Source: Allomyces arbusculus
Taxonomy: Eukaryota > Blastocladiomycota > Blastocladiomycetes > Blastocladiales > Blastocladiaceae
NCBI GenBank assembly: GCA_027604705.1
Contig: JADHYV010000005.1
Location: 186,001-250,000, forward strand
Direction: 5' to 3'
Length of the DNA stretch: 64,000 bases
The notes under the pieces are model-generated. The model worked only from the letters and a program-made list of their open reading frames with translations, did no database searches and was not told the DNA's origin. This document shows, piece by piece, positions 41,262 to 51,850 of the stretch (positions within the stretch are counted from its first letter, which is position 1; each line of letters starts with the position of its first letter). The position numbers and the translations under genes are program-made.

Positions 41262-43220
41262 ATGTCCGGCGCAATCATCTTGGGCAACCTAGAGTTCTCT
41301 CTCTGGACCACTCTCACGCGTATCGTCGTCGCAAGTTTCGTGACGACCGTTGTGTACCGTCTCGTGTTTTCATCCCGTCCGGGTTACCATGTCGCTGCAC
41401 GCTTGTCCTTTTTCACGCCGTTTGGCGCTTTTTGGGACTTGATAGGGTGCTGCTCTCAGCGCCGCCGTGGTTACAATAATGATCGGCATGCCACCCCCTT
41501 GGCTGTGTCCTTGCTCGTCTTGGCTCTGTCCGGCAGGCTCACTGATTTTGCCGTTGATTTTGGGCTTCGTGCGGCACAGCAAGCGCGCACCGTCACAATG
41601 ATCTGGGTGGGTGGTGACAAGCATAGAGCTGACGCGCTATTCCCACCCCCGGATCGCGACCTGAGCCTGACGCGCGGCGTGCTTGATACGGCACTCCGGC
41701 AACTCGTCAAGGATATGCCCGCGGGCACATCGTATCTGACGCGTAACATCAACGAGGGCGCTGTCATGGCCATGCAGCTGGACCCAGAGTGCGCGGGGCT
41801 GGAAGGTAGTGCGAGCAAGCTGGTGCAGCCTGAGCCCACAATGCGCAACGTGGCCCTGGAAATCAATGTCCCTGAGGGTGTGATTACCACGCCAGTCTTT
41901 TCGACGAGCGCGCTTTTTGTCGCGACTAATCTCTTCGACAAGGGCAACCCCGTTGGCATGCTCCACTTCCCCATCATTATTGGCATGGATGGCACGCTGT
42001 CGCGTTTTGTGGGTGTTGATGGCAACGGTGGTCCCAACAACTTGATGCTAGTCACGTCGGGTGGGCGCGCACAAGGCTCCGCCCAGAAGCCACTCTCGAA
42101 TACTGTGCTTGGGTCGCAACTCAACTGCCAGACTCCGGCGTTCAAGGATGTGCAGCAGTGGATCGAAGCGCGCTCCAAGAACCTCGAGATTGCCATCTTC
42201 GGTACACTTGATCGGAACTTCACGATGGAGCGGCCCGGTTCGATCCAATACATCATGTTCCTGGCCACCACGGCAAAAGGCACGGTCGAGTCGCTCACGG
42301 TAGCGAGTTATGCGCCACGGTCGTCGCTGTCCACGATCCAAGTCGGGTATGAAAATACTGACGTTTCGACCGAACGTCCAGTTACGCGTGGCTGGACCTA
42401 CACGGAAATGTCATGTGAAGATGCCGCATCCGGGTCGTGGAACTGCAAGATGAAATTGAAGCTTGCTCCCAGCGCTGGTGCCAATTCCACCAGCAGTGGC
42501 ACGTCCACGGTCAAATTCGCTTCCAAGTCGGCCATTTGTTTCGGATCGACCACAGTCTACAGCCACCCGACTGGGGCTGGTTTCGATAACCCCGACTTTG
42601 TGTATGCTGCGATGCCGGCGAACCAAACCTCTGGTCAAAACCGAGCGCGCGTCGTGTGTGCAAACCCAACAGGCAAGTCGTCGGTTCCAGGTGGCATGCA
42701 CCTGTCGTCGTGGTTTGCTGGCAGGGACTGGGCACTTCCCCTCAAGAAATTCCGTGGCGACGAACCCATCAAGGTCTCGACGATTGCATACCGCGTCGAG
42801 TTGTGGGAGTTGCTTACCTCACTCGTGGTGGCAGTCCTGCTCTTGGTCGCCATTTGGTTTGGTGTAGACCCAGCCTCTGAACTATGTCTGCGGCACCTGT
42901 ACAGTGCGTCCGTGCCAGGAACGTGCCTCGAGGATCGGCTGCCGTTGGAGCGCACAATGAATCTCGCGCTGATCGAGCTGCCGGCGAACTTGCAAGTCGG
43001 ACCGTTCACGCACCACGTCCAGCTCTGCCCTCGGCCTGGCACAGCGAAAGGGCTTCCTCAGGCTGACAGCGCCATGGACTTGGAGCTCTTGGGCGACGAA
43101 ACGTCCGCCAGAATGTATGCCCGTGGCCGCGTCATCGCCACAGCCATGACCTACGTGACAATGCGTGCTGAAGTCAAGCGGCGTGGCCTGGAGGGTCGAG
43201 TTGGCGGGTTTGAGTTGTAG
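41262..43220 (+). CDS. Lineage-specific membrane protein with large extramembrane loop, copy 2
   Basis: A single exon of 652 residues from the ATG at 41262 (MSGAIILGNLEFSLWTTLTR), chosen by alignment with copy 1; an ATG at 41223 is in frame. The architecture is the same as in 36376-38298: conserved N-terminus (SSRPGYHVAARLSFFTPF), first membrane segment (AVSLLVLALSGRLTDFAVDF), loop blocks (VTMIWVGGDKHRAD, LTRGVLDTALRQLVKDMPAG, DPECAGLEGSASKLVQPEP, LHFPIIIGMDGTLSRFVGVD, LMLVTSGGRAQG), second segment (LWELLTSLVVAVLLLVAIWF), and tail (LRHLYSASVPGTC, EVKRRGLEGRVGG). Both copies keep open frames with matching conserved blocks, so they are probably functional. Function is unknown; a cell-surface or vesicle role is a guess from topology. 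Confidence 0.82.
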   Translation: MSGAIILGNLEFSLWTTLTRIVVASFVTTVVYRLVFSSRPGYHVAARLSFFTPFGAFWDLIGCCSQRRRGYNNDRHATPLAVSLLVLALSGRLTDFAVDFGLRAAQQARTVTMIWVGGDKHRADALFPPPDRDLSLTRGVLDTALRQLVKDMPAGTSYLTRNINEGAVMAMQLDPECAGLEGSASKLVQPEPTMRNVALEINVPEGVITTPVFSTSALFVATNLFDKGNPVGMLHFPIIIGMDGTLSRFVGVDGNGGPNNLMLVTSGGRAQGSAQKPLSNTVLGSQLNCQTPAFKDVQQWIEARSKNLEIAIFGTLDRNFTMERPGSIQYIMFLATTAKGTVESLTVASYAPRSSLSTIQVGYENTDVSTERPVTRGWTYTEMSCEDAASGSWNCKMKLKLAPSAGANSTSSGTSTVKFASKSAICFGSTTVYSHPTGAGFDNPDFVYAAMPANQTSGQNRARVVCANPTGKSSVPGGMHLSSWFAGRDWALPLKKFRGDEPIKVSTIAYRVELWELLTSLVVAVLLLVAIWFGVDPASELCLRHLYSASVPGTCLEDRLPLERTMNLALIELPANLQVGPFTHHVQLCPRPGTAKGLPQADSAMDLELLGDETSARMYARGRVIATAMTYVTMRAEVKRRGLEGRVGGFEL

Positions 43221-43500
43221 GGCCAGTTCTGCTCTTCAAAGTTCCATCGGCTGGCGTGTTTTGGTTCTAATTTGTGATGCATTTGGAATCATATTTTAAT
43301 TGCAAAGAGCGCGGTCGTTTCAGGAAGTCCACGGTTGCTGTGCTGCCTTTCGATTATTCTTCAATGATCTGGAATCGTGTCTCCCCTTTCAGGCCTTGGA
43401 AGGATAAAGGCAGAGAGTATGAGCATCAGGACCCAAAACTGTATCAATATATTAAGGCACGTCCCAAACCACTTCGCTCACCCTATTCATCCTCCAACGA

Positions 43501-46500
43501 TCAAAAATACCCGCTCCGCGCTCCTCCAACCCCACCCGCTATCGCGGCGCCATTCGCTAGGGCTGACTTCTGCGCATGCTTCTTGGTTACCTCGAGAAAC
43601 TTGGGCCCAAACGCGTTATACTTTTCGTCGGTCACCCCGGGCACCGCGCAAAATTCGACGATATTGCTCGGCAATTTACGCGCGAGCGCCTGCAGGACCT
43701 GGTTCGTGAAGATCGTTTCGGGAACGCTCGCAAGCCCCTTGGCGAGCATATCGGCGCGGACCGACTGCAATTCGCCGTAACAGTCGGACACAATCTCAAG
43801 GTCATGTTCCAGTGCCGCGGGTGGGGGCGGTGGTGCAGCAGCACGCATTGGCGGTGGGGCCACGACAACCGACGCGGTCGCGATCGTGGTCGTTGCGGGC
43901 GCGTACTCGTGCACGGTCACGGCCGATGCGGATGCCGTTGCGAACGGCGGCACGAGCGTACGTGACGCGACGCGCGTGAGCCCGCCCGACCGCTTGGACG
44001 CAGCAGCAGGGTCGGCCGTGGTGCGCGCCTTTTTGCGCGACGACGAGAAGGCCGGTGGTGGCGCTGCGGCCGCTGTGGCTTCAAATGACTTGATATCGTC
44101 GTCGTCGTCCGAGAGGATGACAGGCCCGCGCTGCGCAAACGACCCACGTCGCCGCGGCGTCTCGGAGGTCGACGAAATAAACATGTCGTCGTCGGACTCG
44201 GCCGTGGGCGTCGCCTCGGGCTCGGTCTTGCGCGCGCGTTTTCGCGCGGTCGTTGGCGTCGGCGGCTTGTCGTTGATGGTCTCTGCCGCGGTCTGCATGG
44301 TTCGCGTGCGCTTCGCGACCGTCTTGACGGGCGACTATCGCATCAAGCAGCGTCAGGAAAGGACATCATCGGCAACCAAGTCACGTCCAACGACGTACCT
44401 CCGAATCGACCTGCATAACCACCTTCTTCCTGCCCGCGAGCACCTCGTGCGCCGCCCTCCCCTGGCGCACGTACGAAGACGTGAACCCCTTGGAATTCGT
44501 CTCTGCGTACTCGGTCAAGACATCTTCGCACACAAGCTGCCGAATCAGCCGGTCCGACTCGCCGCGCACTTTCCAAATCTTGGCCCCGTGCCCATACCCG
44601 CGCAACTCATCGTGGCCGCGCGACTGGACCACTTTCGACTTGCTGCCGCGGAAAATGTCCATCAACTGCAAGATCGTGACCTTGTCGCGGTCGATCTGCG
44701 CGACCAAGTCGATCACAACGCGCGCGTGCTCGGTCACATCGACCGACGTGGGCGGCGGCTTGCCGCGTGCGCGGATGCAGTTGTCGCACGTTTGCCGGCA
44801 CTGCGCGGCCGTGAATTTCTCGCCGAAATATGCGAGGACCTGCTGTCGCCGGCAGTCGTTCTTGTTTTCGCAGTACTACATGGACGGAAAAGTCAGTCGC
44901 GCACAAGCGACGCAAGAAACAAACATAGCAACGGGAACAAAACGGACAGTACCTGCACGACCTGGCGCAAATTCGCGCGCTGGTTCTCCTTCTGCTCCCA
45001 GGTTCCCTCGCCCTTATCAATCAGCGCGTCGATCCGTGCCTTGTCGCCAAACGTGTAATACAGCACGCAATGAGACTCGAGCCCGTCACGTCCCGCACGT
45101 CCCGTCTCCTGGTAATACCCCTCGAGTGAATGCGGCAGAGCGTGATGCACGACAAACCGCACGTCGGCCTTATCGATCCCCATGCCAAACGCGACCGTGG
45201 CGACAATCACGTCGTACTTGCCCACTTTCCAATCCGATTGGATGCGCTCGCGGTCCTTTTTCGAGAGCCCGGCATGGTAATGGTGCGCGTTGATCTTGTG
45301 GGATTTCTTCAAGTCGCCGGCCACGTCCTCGCAGTTCTTTTTCGACAGGCAGTAGATGATGCCGCATTTCTTCGGGAACCGCGTATTGATAAACTGGGCA
45401 ATGTCGTTGATGAGCGACTTCTTCTTCTCGAGGACATAGTAGATCAGGTTCGGCCGGTTGAACGACTGCCGGAACTGCACGCAGCCCTGCATGCCCAACG
45501 TGTGCATAATGTCCTGCTTGACCTTGTCATTGGCCGTGGCCGTCAGCGCCATCAGCGGCACCTGCGGGTAGTCGGTGCGCAACCGGCCGAGTTCCTTGTA
45601 GTCGGGCCGGAAATCGTGGCCCCACTGGCTGAGACAGTGTGCCTCGTCGACGACAAACCGCGCCAAATTACCCGCGCGGTGCAACGTGCGCAAAATGCCC
45701 ATGATCTCGCCCGACCGACTGAGCGACTCGGGCGTCACGTAGAGCAAGTGCACGCGCGGCGGCGACGCGCGCAGGCATTGCAGAATCATCGTGCGCTTGG
45801 CGCGCTCCTGGTCGCCAAAGAGGGCCGCGGCCGCGATCCCCTTCTCGAGCAGCGCCTGCACTTGGTCCTGCATGAGCGAGAGCAAGGGGGTCACGACCAC
45901 CGTCACACCGCGCGTCGTGCCCGTTTGCAGCGTCGCCGGCAGCTGGTAGCAGAGCGATTTCCCGCCGCCCGTCGGCATCAGGACAAAGCAGTCCTTGCCC
46001 AGCAACGTCGCATTGATCGCCGCGAGCTGGTGGCTGCGGAAGGACTTGAGTTTAAACACACCCGTCAGCGCGCTCTGCACGTCCTCAGTCCACGGGTACG
46101 AAATCGCCTCGTCGGGGTGCGAGTAGACGCGCGGTCGCTGCTGTTGCTGCATCTGCTGCTGGTACTGCTGATGGGCGGGCGGCGGCGGCGCATGGTACTG
46201 ATACTGCTGTAGCTGCTGCTGTTGTTGCGGCGGGAAATACGGCACGATCGGTGACGACATCGGCGGATCGACCATCTGCTGCGACAGCGCGACCGCGTGC
46301 TCGACGGCACCGGGTTCTGGCGGCGGCGGCAGACTCGCGGGCGTCGAGGTACCGGCACGAGCCGATCCGCTCCCGGACGCGGCCATTTCCTCGAACGCAT
46401 CCAAGTCCGGGTCCGAATCAAAGTTCCAGTCGTCGTTGAACATGGATATAGATAAGTCGGCCAGGTCGTCAAAGTTCTCTTGGGGCGGGAAATAGCCGGC

Positions 46501-47946
46501 GCCGCCAAAGTCCATCGGGTCATCGCCGCCCCCGTCGTGGTGCTCGAAGAACGGATCGTCGTGACCGGGAGGTGGCGGTGGGGGTTGTGGCGGCGGCGAC
46601 GTGAATTCGGGCGGTGGCGGTGGTGGCGGGTGTGCCGAGGACGAGGGCGGTGGCGGGGCCGAGCTCGTCGGGTGCTGTCGGTCCTGGTCGCCGGGGAACG
46701 ACGAGGTCGGGGGCGGTGGTGGTGGTGGCGGCGGCATGTCCATATCGGGCGGGTCAAACTGATCAAATGTCGGCACGAGCGGCGACGACGCGATGTAAAT
46801 CGGCTCGTTTTGGAGAGGCGGCACGGGCCGAACTGTCTTGGGCGCACTGCTGCTCGTGGCCGGCAAGTCCTCGAAAAAGTCGTCCCTGTCGTCGTTGAGC
46901 GGGAACGATTCAGACAAGTCAATCGCCTCGCGGACCGGATGGCCCGACGTAGGTGGAGCGCTCCCGCGACCCTGTTGCGGAGCCGACGAGGACGGTCCGG
47001 GCTGTGGCGCGGCGGCGGGGCTCGTCGTCTCCGACACGAGCGACTCGAGCCGGCGCTTCAGGTCCTTGCGCAACAAATCGAGCCGCTCGCGCGTCGCGGC
47101 GTCGGTGGACGTGTCAATGGCTTCGCAGCACTGCACGCACGCGTCCCGGTAGTGCCACTGCAAGTGCGGCCGCAGCCGTGCGACTTCCTCGTCGGGCATG
47201 TCGTCGAGCGGGAAGCACAGCAGGCTCTCGAGGTCCATGACGGTGCCCTGGATGGCTTGAAAGTCACGGAACGTGCCCGCTACGGTGAGCAGCTGCGGTG
47301 CGGGACCCGAGCTGGCCGGCGCTGGCGTAGGAGCTGGGGTTGGCGTGCTCCGACTCGGCGTCGCGCGCCACGTCGATGTCGATGGAGCTGAGCTCGGCGA
47401 CGGCCGCGAACCTGAAAGTGACGGGGTCGGCAGCGGCGCTTCGGGACGGAACAGGCGCTTCGCAGCCGGCGGTGGACCCAGAGCCGGGGCCAGTGCTGCC
47501 GTTGCAGGGCGAAATGCTGGCGCGGCCGGCGCTGAGCTCGGACCAACGGCAGAGGTCGCAGGAGCGGGCGCGGGCCACGTAGGCGTCCTCGACGGCGCGG
47601 TACCGTTAAAAGACGACAGTGGGGGCACTGACCCCGACGGGCGAAATGCAAACGCGGGTCGGGCAGGTGCCGACGTCGACGTGGCCGAGCCTGGCGCGCG
47701 GAACGAGAAATTGCGCTCAGGTGGACGGACGCCGCCGCCAGAGGCCGCCGGATCCGACGACGGCGGAACGAGCGACGGCGCGGAGCTGCTGTTCGGTCGA
47801 GTTTGGCGCAGAAGCACGTCGAGGTTGTTCATGGGGCCGCTCATCGTTGACGATGAAGCGGCGCCATTGCTCGCGGCCGGGCCGCCAGGCAGGCGACCGC
47901 CGCTGACTGGCGCGAGCGCCGAGTTCCAGGAGCCGGAGGGGCCCAT
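43501..47946 (-). CDS. SGS1: RecQ-family DNA helicase, BLM/Sgs1 type
   Basis: Three exons (47946-44953, 44875-44399, 44334-43501) give 1434 residues, about the length of BLM and Sgs1. The first ~600 residues are Pro/Ser/Gln-rich and disordered. The helicase core spans residues ~615-960: Walker [33 protein letters not shown] (DEAH plus aromatic-rich loop), [10 protein letters not shown] and [13 protein letters not shown] zinc-binding motif ([15 protein letters not shown]) and RQC winged helix (residues ~1000-1155) follow, then a linker with acidic patches. An HRDC domain sits near the C-terminus at ~1340-1415. The enzyme is a 3'-5' helicase that dissolves recombination intermediates with topoisomerase III and Rmi1. 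Divergent neighbour: the RSC9-like gene. Confidence 0.93.
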
Positions 47947-48442
47947 GAGCTTGAAAATTACGCTGGGGGAGAAATGCTGCTGCTGGGGGCGTCCTGGAAA
48001 ATGAACACTTGGCTCGGGTCAGGCTCATGTGCGCCGGTCAGTCGGGTGCAGTCACTGGGAGAGCGTCCCCCACAGCGCACTATCGGTCCTGGTGGGCTCT
48101 TGGGCGTCTTTGGTTGGAGTGCAGCAAGTCTTGTCGTGCTTGACGGGCTGCCGGGGCCGTCGTGCTATCGGCGGGCATGCTCCAGCACCGGCGGTGCACG
48201 AACAAGCAGAGGCATCGAGTCACTGCCCCTCCCCCACCGCACTGCCAGGCCTGTCGACGCGCACGCGTGCCAATCTACCGCACCGCTCACGGTCGCATCG
48301 CCGAGATCGTCAACTGCCGCGACGACGTTGTTGAGCTGCACAACGACGCTGCCGCCGACCAGCGCGACAACGGCGAGCAGCGCTGCCTGCAAAGACCCCG
48401 GACTCGCCAAGGCTGCGCGACGACTAGACGATCTCGGCTGCC
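47947..48442. other. Divergent promoter region (RecQ / RSC9-like)
   Basis: About 500 bp between two divergent start codons, presumably with both promoters. No other feature is seen. Confidence 0.4.
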
Positions 48443-51040
48443 ATGGCCTCGTCGACGCGCACACCGCACACGCACGGCTATGCGGCCAGGACACCAAGCA
48501 CGCCCGGACCGCAGGCCGTGCCCATGTCCGCCGACGCCGCCAACGCCTACGCCATGGCCATGGCCATGAACGCCGCCGCCGCCGCTGGCACGCCGCGCAC
48601 CAACTCGACGGGCCATGCGGCCAGGCCCCATGCGCACACCTACACGGCCCCGCCAAGCACCGCGCCAGCGCCTGTAGCGATGGCGCCGTACCAGCCCGAC
48701 TATTCACTTGTCTCGCGCGTGCGCGCTCCCGCGTCCTCTGCACCGTGGTCACCGAATGCGCCGCCTACCTCGATTGACGAAATTGCGTCCCTGCTCAAGG
48801 GCGGATACCACAACCGCATTTTGCTCGCGCTCAACTCGACGCTGCCCAACGAAATCGACTGGGCGCTCTCGACACTCTGCTACATCACGCACGTCGCCGA
48901 CCATTTCCATCTCTTGACGATTCCGGGACTCGTCGAGGTGCTGCTCGACATGGCCGAGGAGTATCTCGGGCTCGACGAAATTGCAATTGCTTTCCACCGG
49001 CCCGTGACGGGGAGACTGGTGGCAAAGCCGACCGTGGATGACGACTCGGTTACCGCGGCTGACGGTGCTCTGAACGACGGCGACGTTGTCATGGCCGACG
49101 CAGAGCCCGCAACCCCGCCATTTGACCAACCTGTTGCTGCGTCGTCGACGTCTCCTGCATCGGCCAACCAAGACGGCTCGGATGCGGTCGACGAATCGAC
49201 GTTGGTGGCCAACACGAGCGAGGCCCTGCCCAGCGAAGACCAGCCGGCATCCGTCGACGACGCGACCACTGACCAGGTCATGGCCGATCCATCATCGCAG
49301 GTCGTCGACCAGGCTGCAAAGTCGGACGACGAAGCGGCCAACGACGCCGATGACGAGGAGGTCGATGACGACGAAGACGAAGAAGACGACGATCTCGTCG
49401 AGTACCACCTGGTTGGCGACCTGGACCCGCTCGCCGACCACCTCGTCTCGCCACACCGCGCCGAGCAACACGTGCGCGCGCTTTTGATCCTCCACACGCT
49501 GCGCAACGCCTCGTTCCTGCCGCACAACACGGCCGCTCTCCTGCAGCACGCGCCGACGCTCGTGAGTCTAGTCGTGCGCATCCTGCACCAGCGGCATGTG
49601 CCGCTCTTTGTCGAGCCACGACACCTCGTGCTCGACCTGATCGAGAACCTCGCACCGCACCTCGCCTTGTCACTGCGCAACAAGCTCGATGTGGTGCTCG
49701 TCGACACGCTGCACACGATCGCCGTTGACGCAACTTCGGACCGCGGCGCGATCATTGCCGCGCTCACGGCGCTCGCACGGCTCGCTACGACCGAGCGCAA
49801 CGAGCCCATGGTTCGCGAAGGACTCGTGCGGCACCCAACGATGATTGTGCGCGCGATCGACTTGCTTGCGCTCGTCGACCGCGACGATGTGCTCGTCCAG
49901 GCTGCGCTCGAATACCTCTACCAGATCACGCTCCTCTCGCCCGAGACGACAGCGGTCGTGCTCGATAATTTGCCGCGCCAGGCATTGCCCGTGCTCGTGC
50001 ACTGCATGCGGCACCGAGTGCCTACGTCCAAGGGAATCGAGCCGCCGCCCGTGCCCGCGGTGTCAAGTGCTCCGACCCTGTCGCGCGAAGCTAGGCGGCG
50101 CGCCATGGACGAGCGCATTGCCAAGGCCGCCGTGATTACGGCCAATGTCGCGGCTCCCACCGACGACAGCAAGGCCGCGCTCCTCGCACTGCAGTGGGCC
50201 AAGCTGCACGTGTACCCGGACCCGCAGGTCGACAAAGTCCCCAAGGCGCAATTCCACGCTAGTTACGAGCAATACCTTGCCACGCACCCGGCCCCGCCGA
50301 CTCTCCGCACCGTCCCCTGGCCTGACGCCGGTACGACTGCGACGCGGCTCGACGTCGACCCGCTCGTGCGGCTTCTCTTGACCGTCGTCCCTGGCTCTGC
50401 CGTGACCCCCGACCACCACGTCGTCGGTCTCGCCCTCATTCCCACCCCCGCAGCCGTGCTCGGCCCCGTCGTCCTCGATGCGCCCTACCCGTGTGCGTGG
50501 GCCGGGTGCGACCACTCGGCGACGGCGCTCGCCGACCTGCACACGCACGTCGACACGGCGCACCTCGCGACCGCGCACGCCGCGCACGGGACCGCGTGCC
50601 CGATTTCCGGGTGCACGTGGCAAGTGCCCACGACGCTCGCGGCGCACGCCGACCGCGCGTTCCGGCGGCACGTGCTTACCCACTTCCCTTCCTCCACCCC
50701 CTCCCTTGCGACACCCTCGACCCCGCCGGCAGCAACCGACGTCCCGACGAGTTTCGCGCACCAGATCGCGACCGAGTGTATGGCCGACCCGGTCGGTGTG
50801 CCGTACACGGCGGCGCTGGTCGTGCGCAATCTGGCGCATGGGGTGATGGCGGTCCCCGACGCGGCGCTGGATGTGGGCGCCGACACGCGGCCGCCTGCGA
50901 ATGCGCTCGAGGCGCGGATGCGTGGACGGGATGCGGCTGCGGCGTTGCTGGCGGGAGTGAAAGATGAGTTGGTGTGGATGTGTGCCGCGTACCCGCGGCT
51001 CGCGCGGCATTTAGTGCCGATTGTGAGCGAGGTATTTTGA
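48443..51040 (+). CDS. RSC9: RSC9/ARID2-like chromatin-remodelling subunit lacking a visible ARID
   Basis: A single exon of 865 residues. After ~110 low-complexity residues comes the block SIDEIASLLKGGYHNRILLA, followed by LNSTLPNEIDWALSTLCYIT, closely like the helical-repeat start of ARID2/Rsc9. A very acidic insertion (DDEEVDDDEDEEDDDLVEYH) interrupts the fold near residue 310. Alpha-helical armadillo-like sequence then runs to ~residue 540. Near residues 675-740 are two C2H2-type fingers (CAWAGCDHS..HTHVDTAH and CPISGCTWQ..HVLTHF), as at the C-terminus of ARID2. The family belongs to the RSC/PBAF class of SWI/SNF remodellers. The ARID DNA-binding domain normally at the N-terminus is not seen. 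The match to the family is moderate, so the assignment is probable, not certain. Confidence 0.72.
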   Translation: MASSTRTPHTHGYAARTPSTPGPQAVPMSADAANAYAMAMAMNAAAAAGTPRTNSTGHAARPHAHTYTAPPSTAPAPVAMAPYQPDYSLVSRVRAPASSAPWSPNAPPTSIDEIASLLKGGYHNRILLALNSTLPNEIDWALSTLCYITHVADHFHLLTIPGLVEVLLDMAEEYLGLDEIAIAFHRPVTGRLVAKPTVDDDSVTAADGALNDGDVVMADAEPATPPFDQPVAASSTSPASANQDGSDAVDESTLVANTSEALPSEDQPASVDDATTDQVMADPSSQVVDQAAKSDDEAANDADDEEVDDDEDEEDDDLVEYHLVGDLDPLADHLVSPHRAEQHVRALLILHTLRNASFLPHNTAALLQHAPTLVSLVVRILHQRHVPLFVEPRHLVLDLIENLAPHLALSLRNKLDVVLVDTLHTIAVDATSDRGAIIAALTALARLATTERNEPMVREGLVRHPTMIVRAIDLLALVDRDDVLVQAALEYLYQITLLSPETTAVVLDNLPRQALPVLVHCMRHRVPTSKGIEPPPVPAVSSAPTLSREARRRAMDERIAKAAVITANVAAPTDDSKAALLALQWAKLHVYPDPQVDKVPKAQFHASYEQYLATHPAPPTLRTVPWPDAGTTATRLDVDPLVRLLLTVVPGSAVTPDHHVVGLALIPTPAAVLGPVVLDAPYPCAWAGCDHSATALADLHTHVDTAHLATAHAAHGTACPISGCTWQVPTTLAAHADRAFRRHVLTHFPSSTPSLATPSTPPAATDVPTSFAHQIATECMADPVGVPYTAALVVRNLAHGVMAVPDAALDVGADTRPPANALEARMRGRDAAAALLAGVKDELVWMCAAYPRLARHLVPIVSEVF

Positions 51041-51172
51041 AGTTGGAAATTGGAGAGATGAAGTTTTTTTCTTTTTTCTTTTTTCTTTTGCGAGAGAAGT
51101 CCATCATTCATTGCCTGTGCAGATTCTATTTTGCGCGACAATACGGATCAATACCACCACCACCACCACCAC

Positions 51173-51850
51173 TTACTCTTCCTCCTCGGGCGCGAGCTCC
51201 TTGCGCAGCGCAATCAAATGGCACGGCACGACCAAGCACGCGGCCGGGTCAATCCCAAACTCCTCCCACTTGCGCTCCTGGAACGCGACAAACCCCATCT
51301 TGCCGTAAATCTCAAGCAAGTGCGGCTGCACCGAGACCACTTCAATCACGAGCGTATTCTCCTTCAACACACGGAGCACAAGTGCCTCGACCGCGCGCAC
51401 CATTGCCTTGGCGACCCCACGACGGTGCACGTTCGGGTGCACCGCGAGCATCCCAAACAGAGGCTTCCCCGTAGGTTGATCGAGGTGCACCTGGACCGAC
51501 GCGGCGAGCGGGACGCCCTGGGCGCCGGGCGTGCTGGTCGGTTCGTCGTTGGCGGGCTGCGCGACGGTGGCGACGGGCCAGTCGAGCACGAGGAAGCACG
51601 AGTTGGGCGCGTCGATTTCCTCGAGGACCTCCTCGAGGATCGCGCGGTTGTAGAATGATGGCGCCTTGAACCAGTGCGCGTCCTCGTATGCGAGGTTCGT
51701 CAGGTGGACAATGGCTTGCGCGTCGGCGGGGGTCGCGAGCCGCACGCGCAGCTCCGGGTCGGCGGGGAACCCGGTCGCGACCGCGGCGGGGGTCGACATG
51801 ACGAGAGCGGCGAAGGCGGTCGGGTCGACGTAGCGGGCTTGCGTAGACAT
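51173..51850 (-). CDS. GNAT-family N-acetyltransferase
   Basis: A single exon of 225 residues starting MSTQARYVDPTAFAA. Residues ~40-65 hold the N-terminal GNAT strand-helix (LRVRLATPADAQAIVHLTNL). The acetyl-CoA loop is KPLFGMLAVHPNVHRRGVAK, with the R/Q-x-x-G-x-A pattern (HRRGVAKAMV), and the late beta-strand/Tyr motif is LLEIYGKMGFVAFQER. It would transfer an acetyl group to an amine; the small-molecule or protein substrate cannot be told. It is convergent with the RSC9-like gene (about 130 bp gap). Confidence 0.87.
   Translation of the reverse strand: MSTQARYVDPTAFAALVMSTPAAVATGFPADPELRVRLATPADAQAIVHLTNLAYEDAHWFKAPSFYNRAILEEVLEEIDAPNSCFLVLDWPVATVAQPANDEPTSTPGAQGVPLAASVQVHLDQPTGKPLFGMLAVHPNVHRRGVAKAMVRAVEALVLRVLKENTLVIEVVSVQPHLLEIYGKMGFVAFQERKWEEFGIDPAACLVVPCHLIALRKELAPEEEE

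Noticed and set aside
45130-46212. Plus-strand frame of 360 codons opposite the RecQ helicase core.
   Set aside because: It is an antisense shadow of the helicase motifs; the protein has no recognisable feature.
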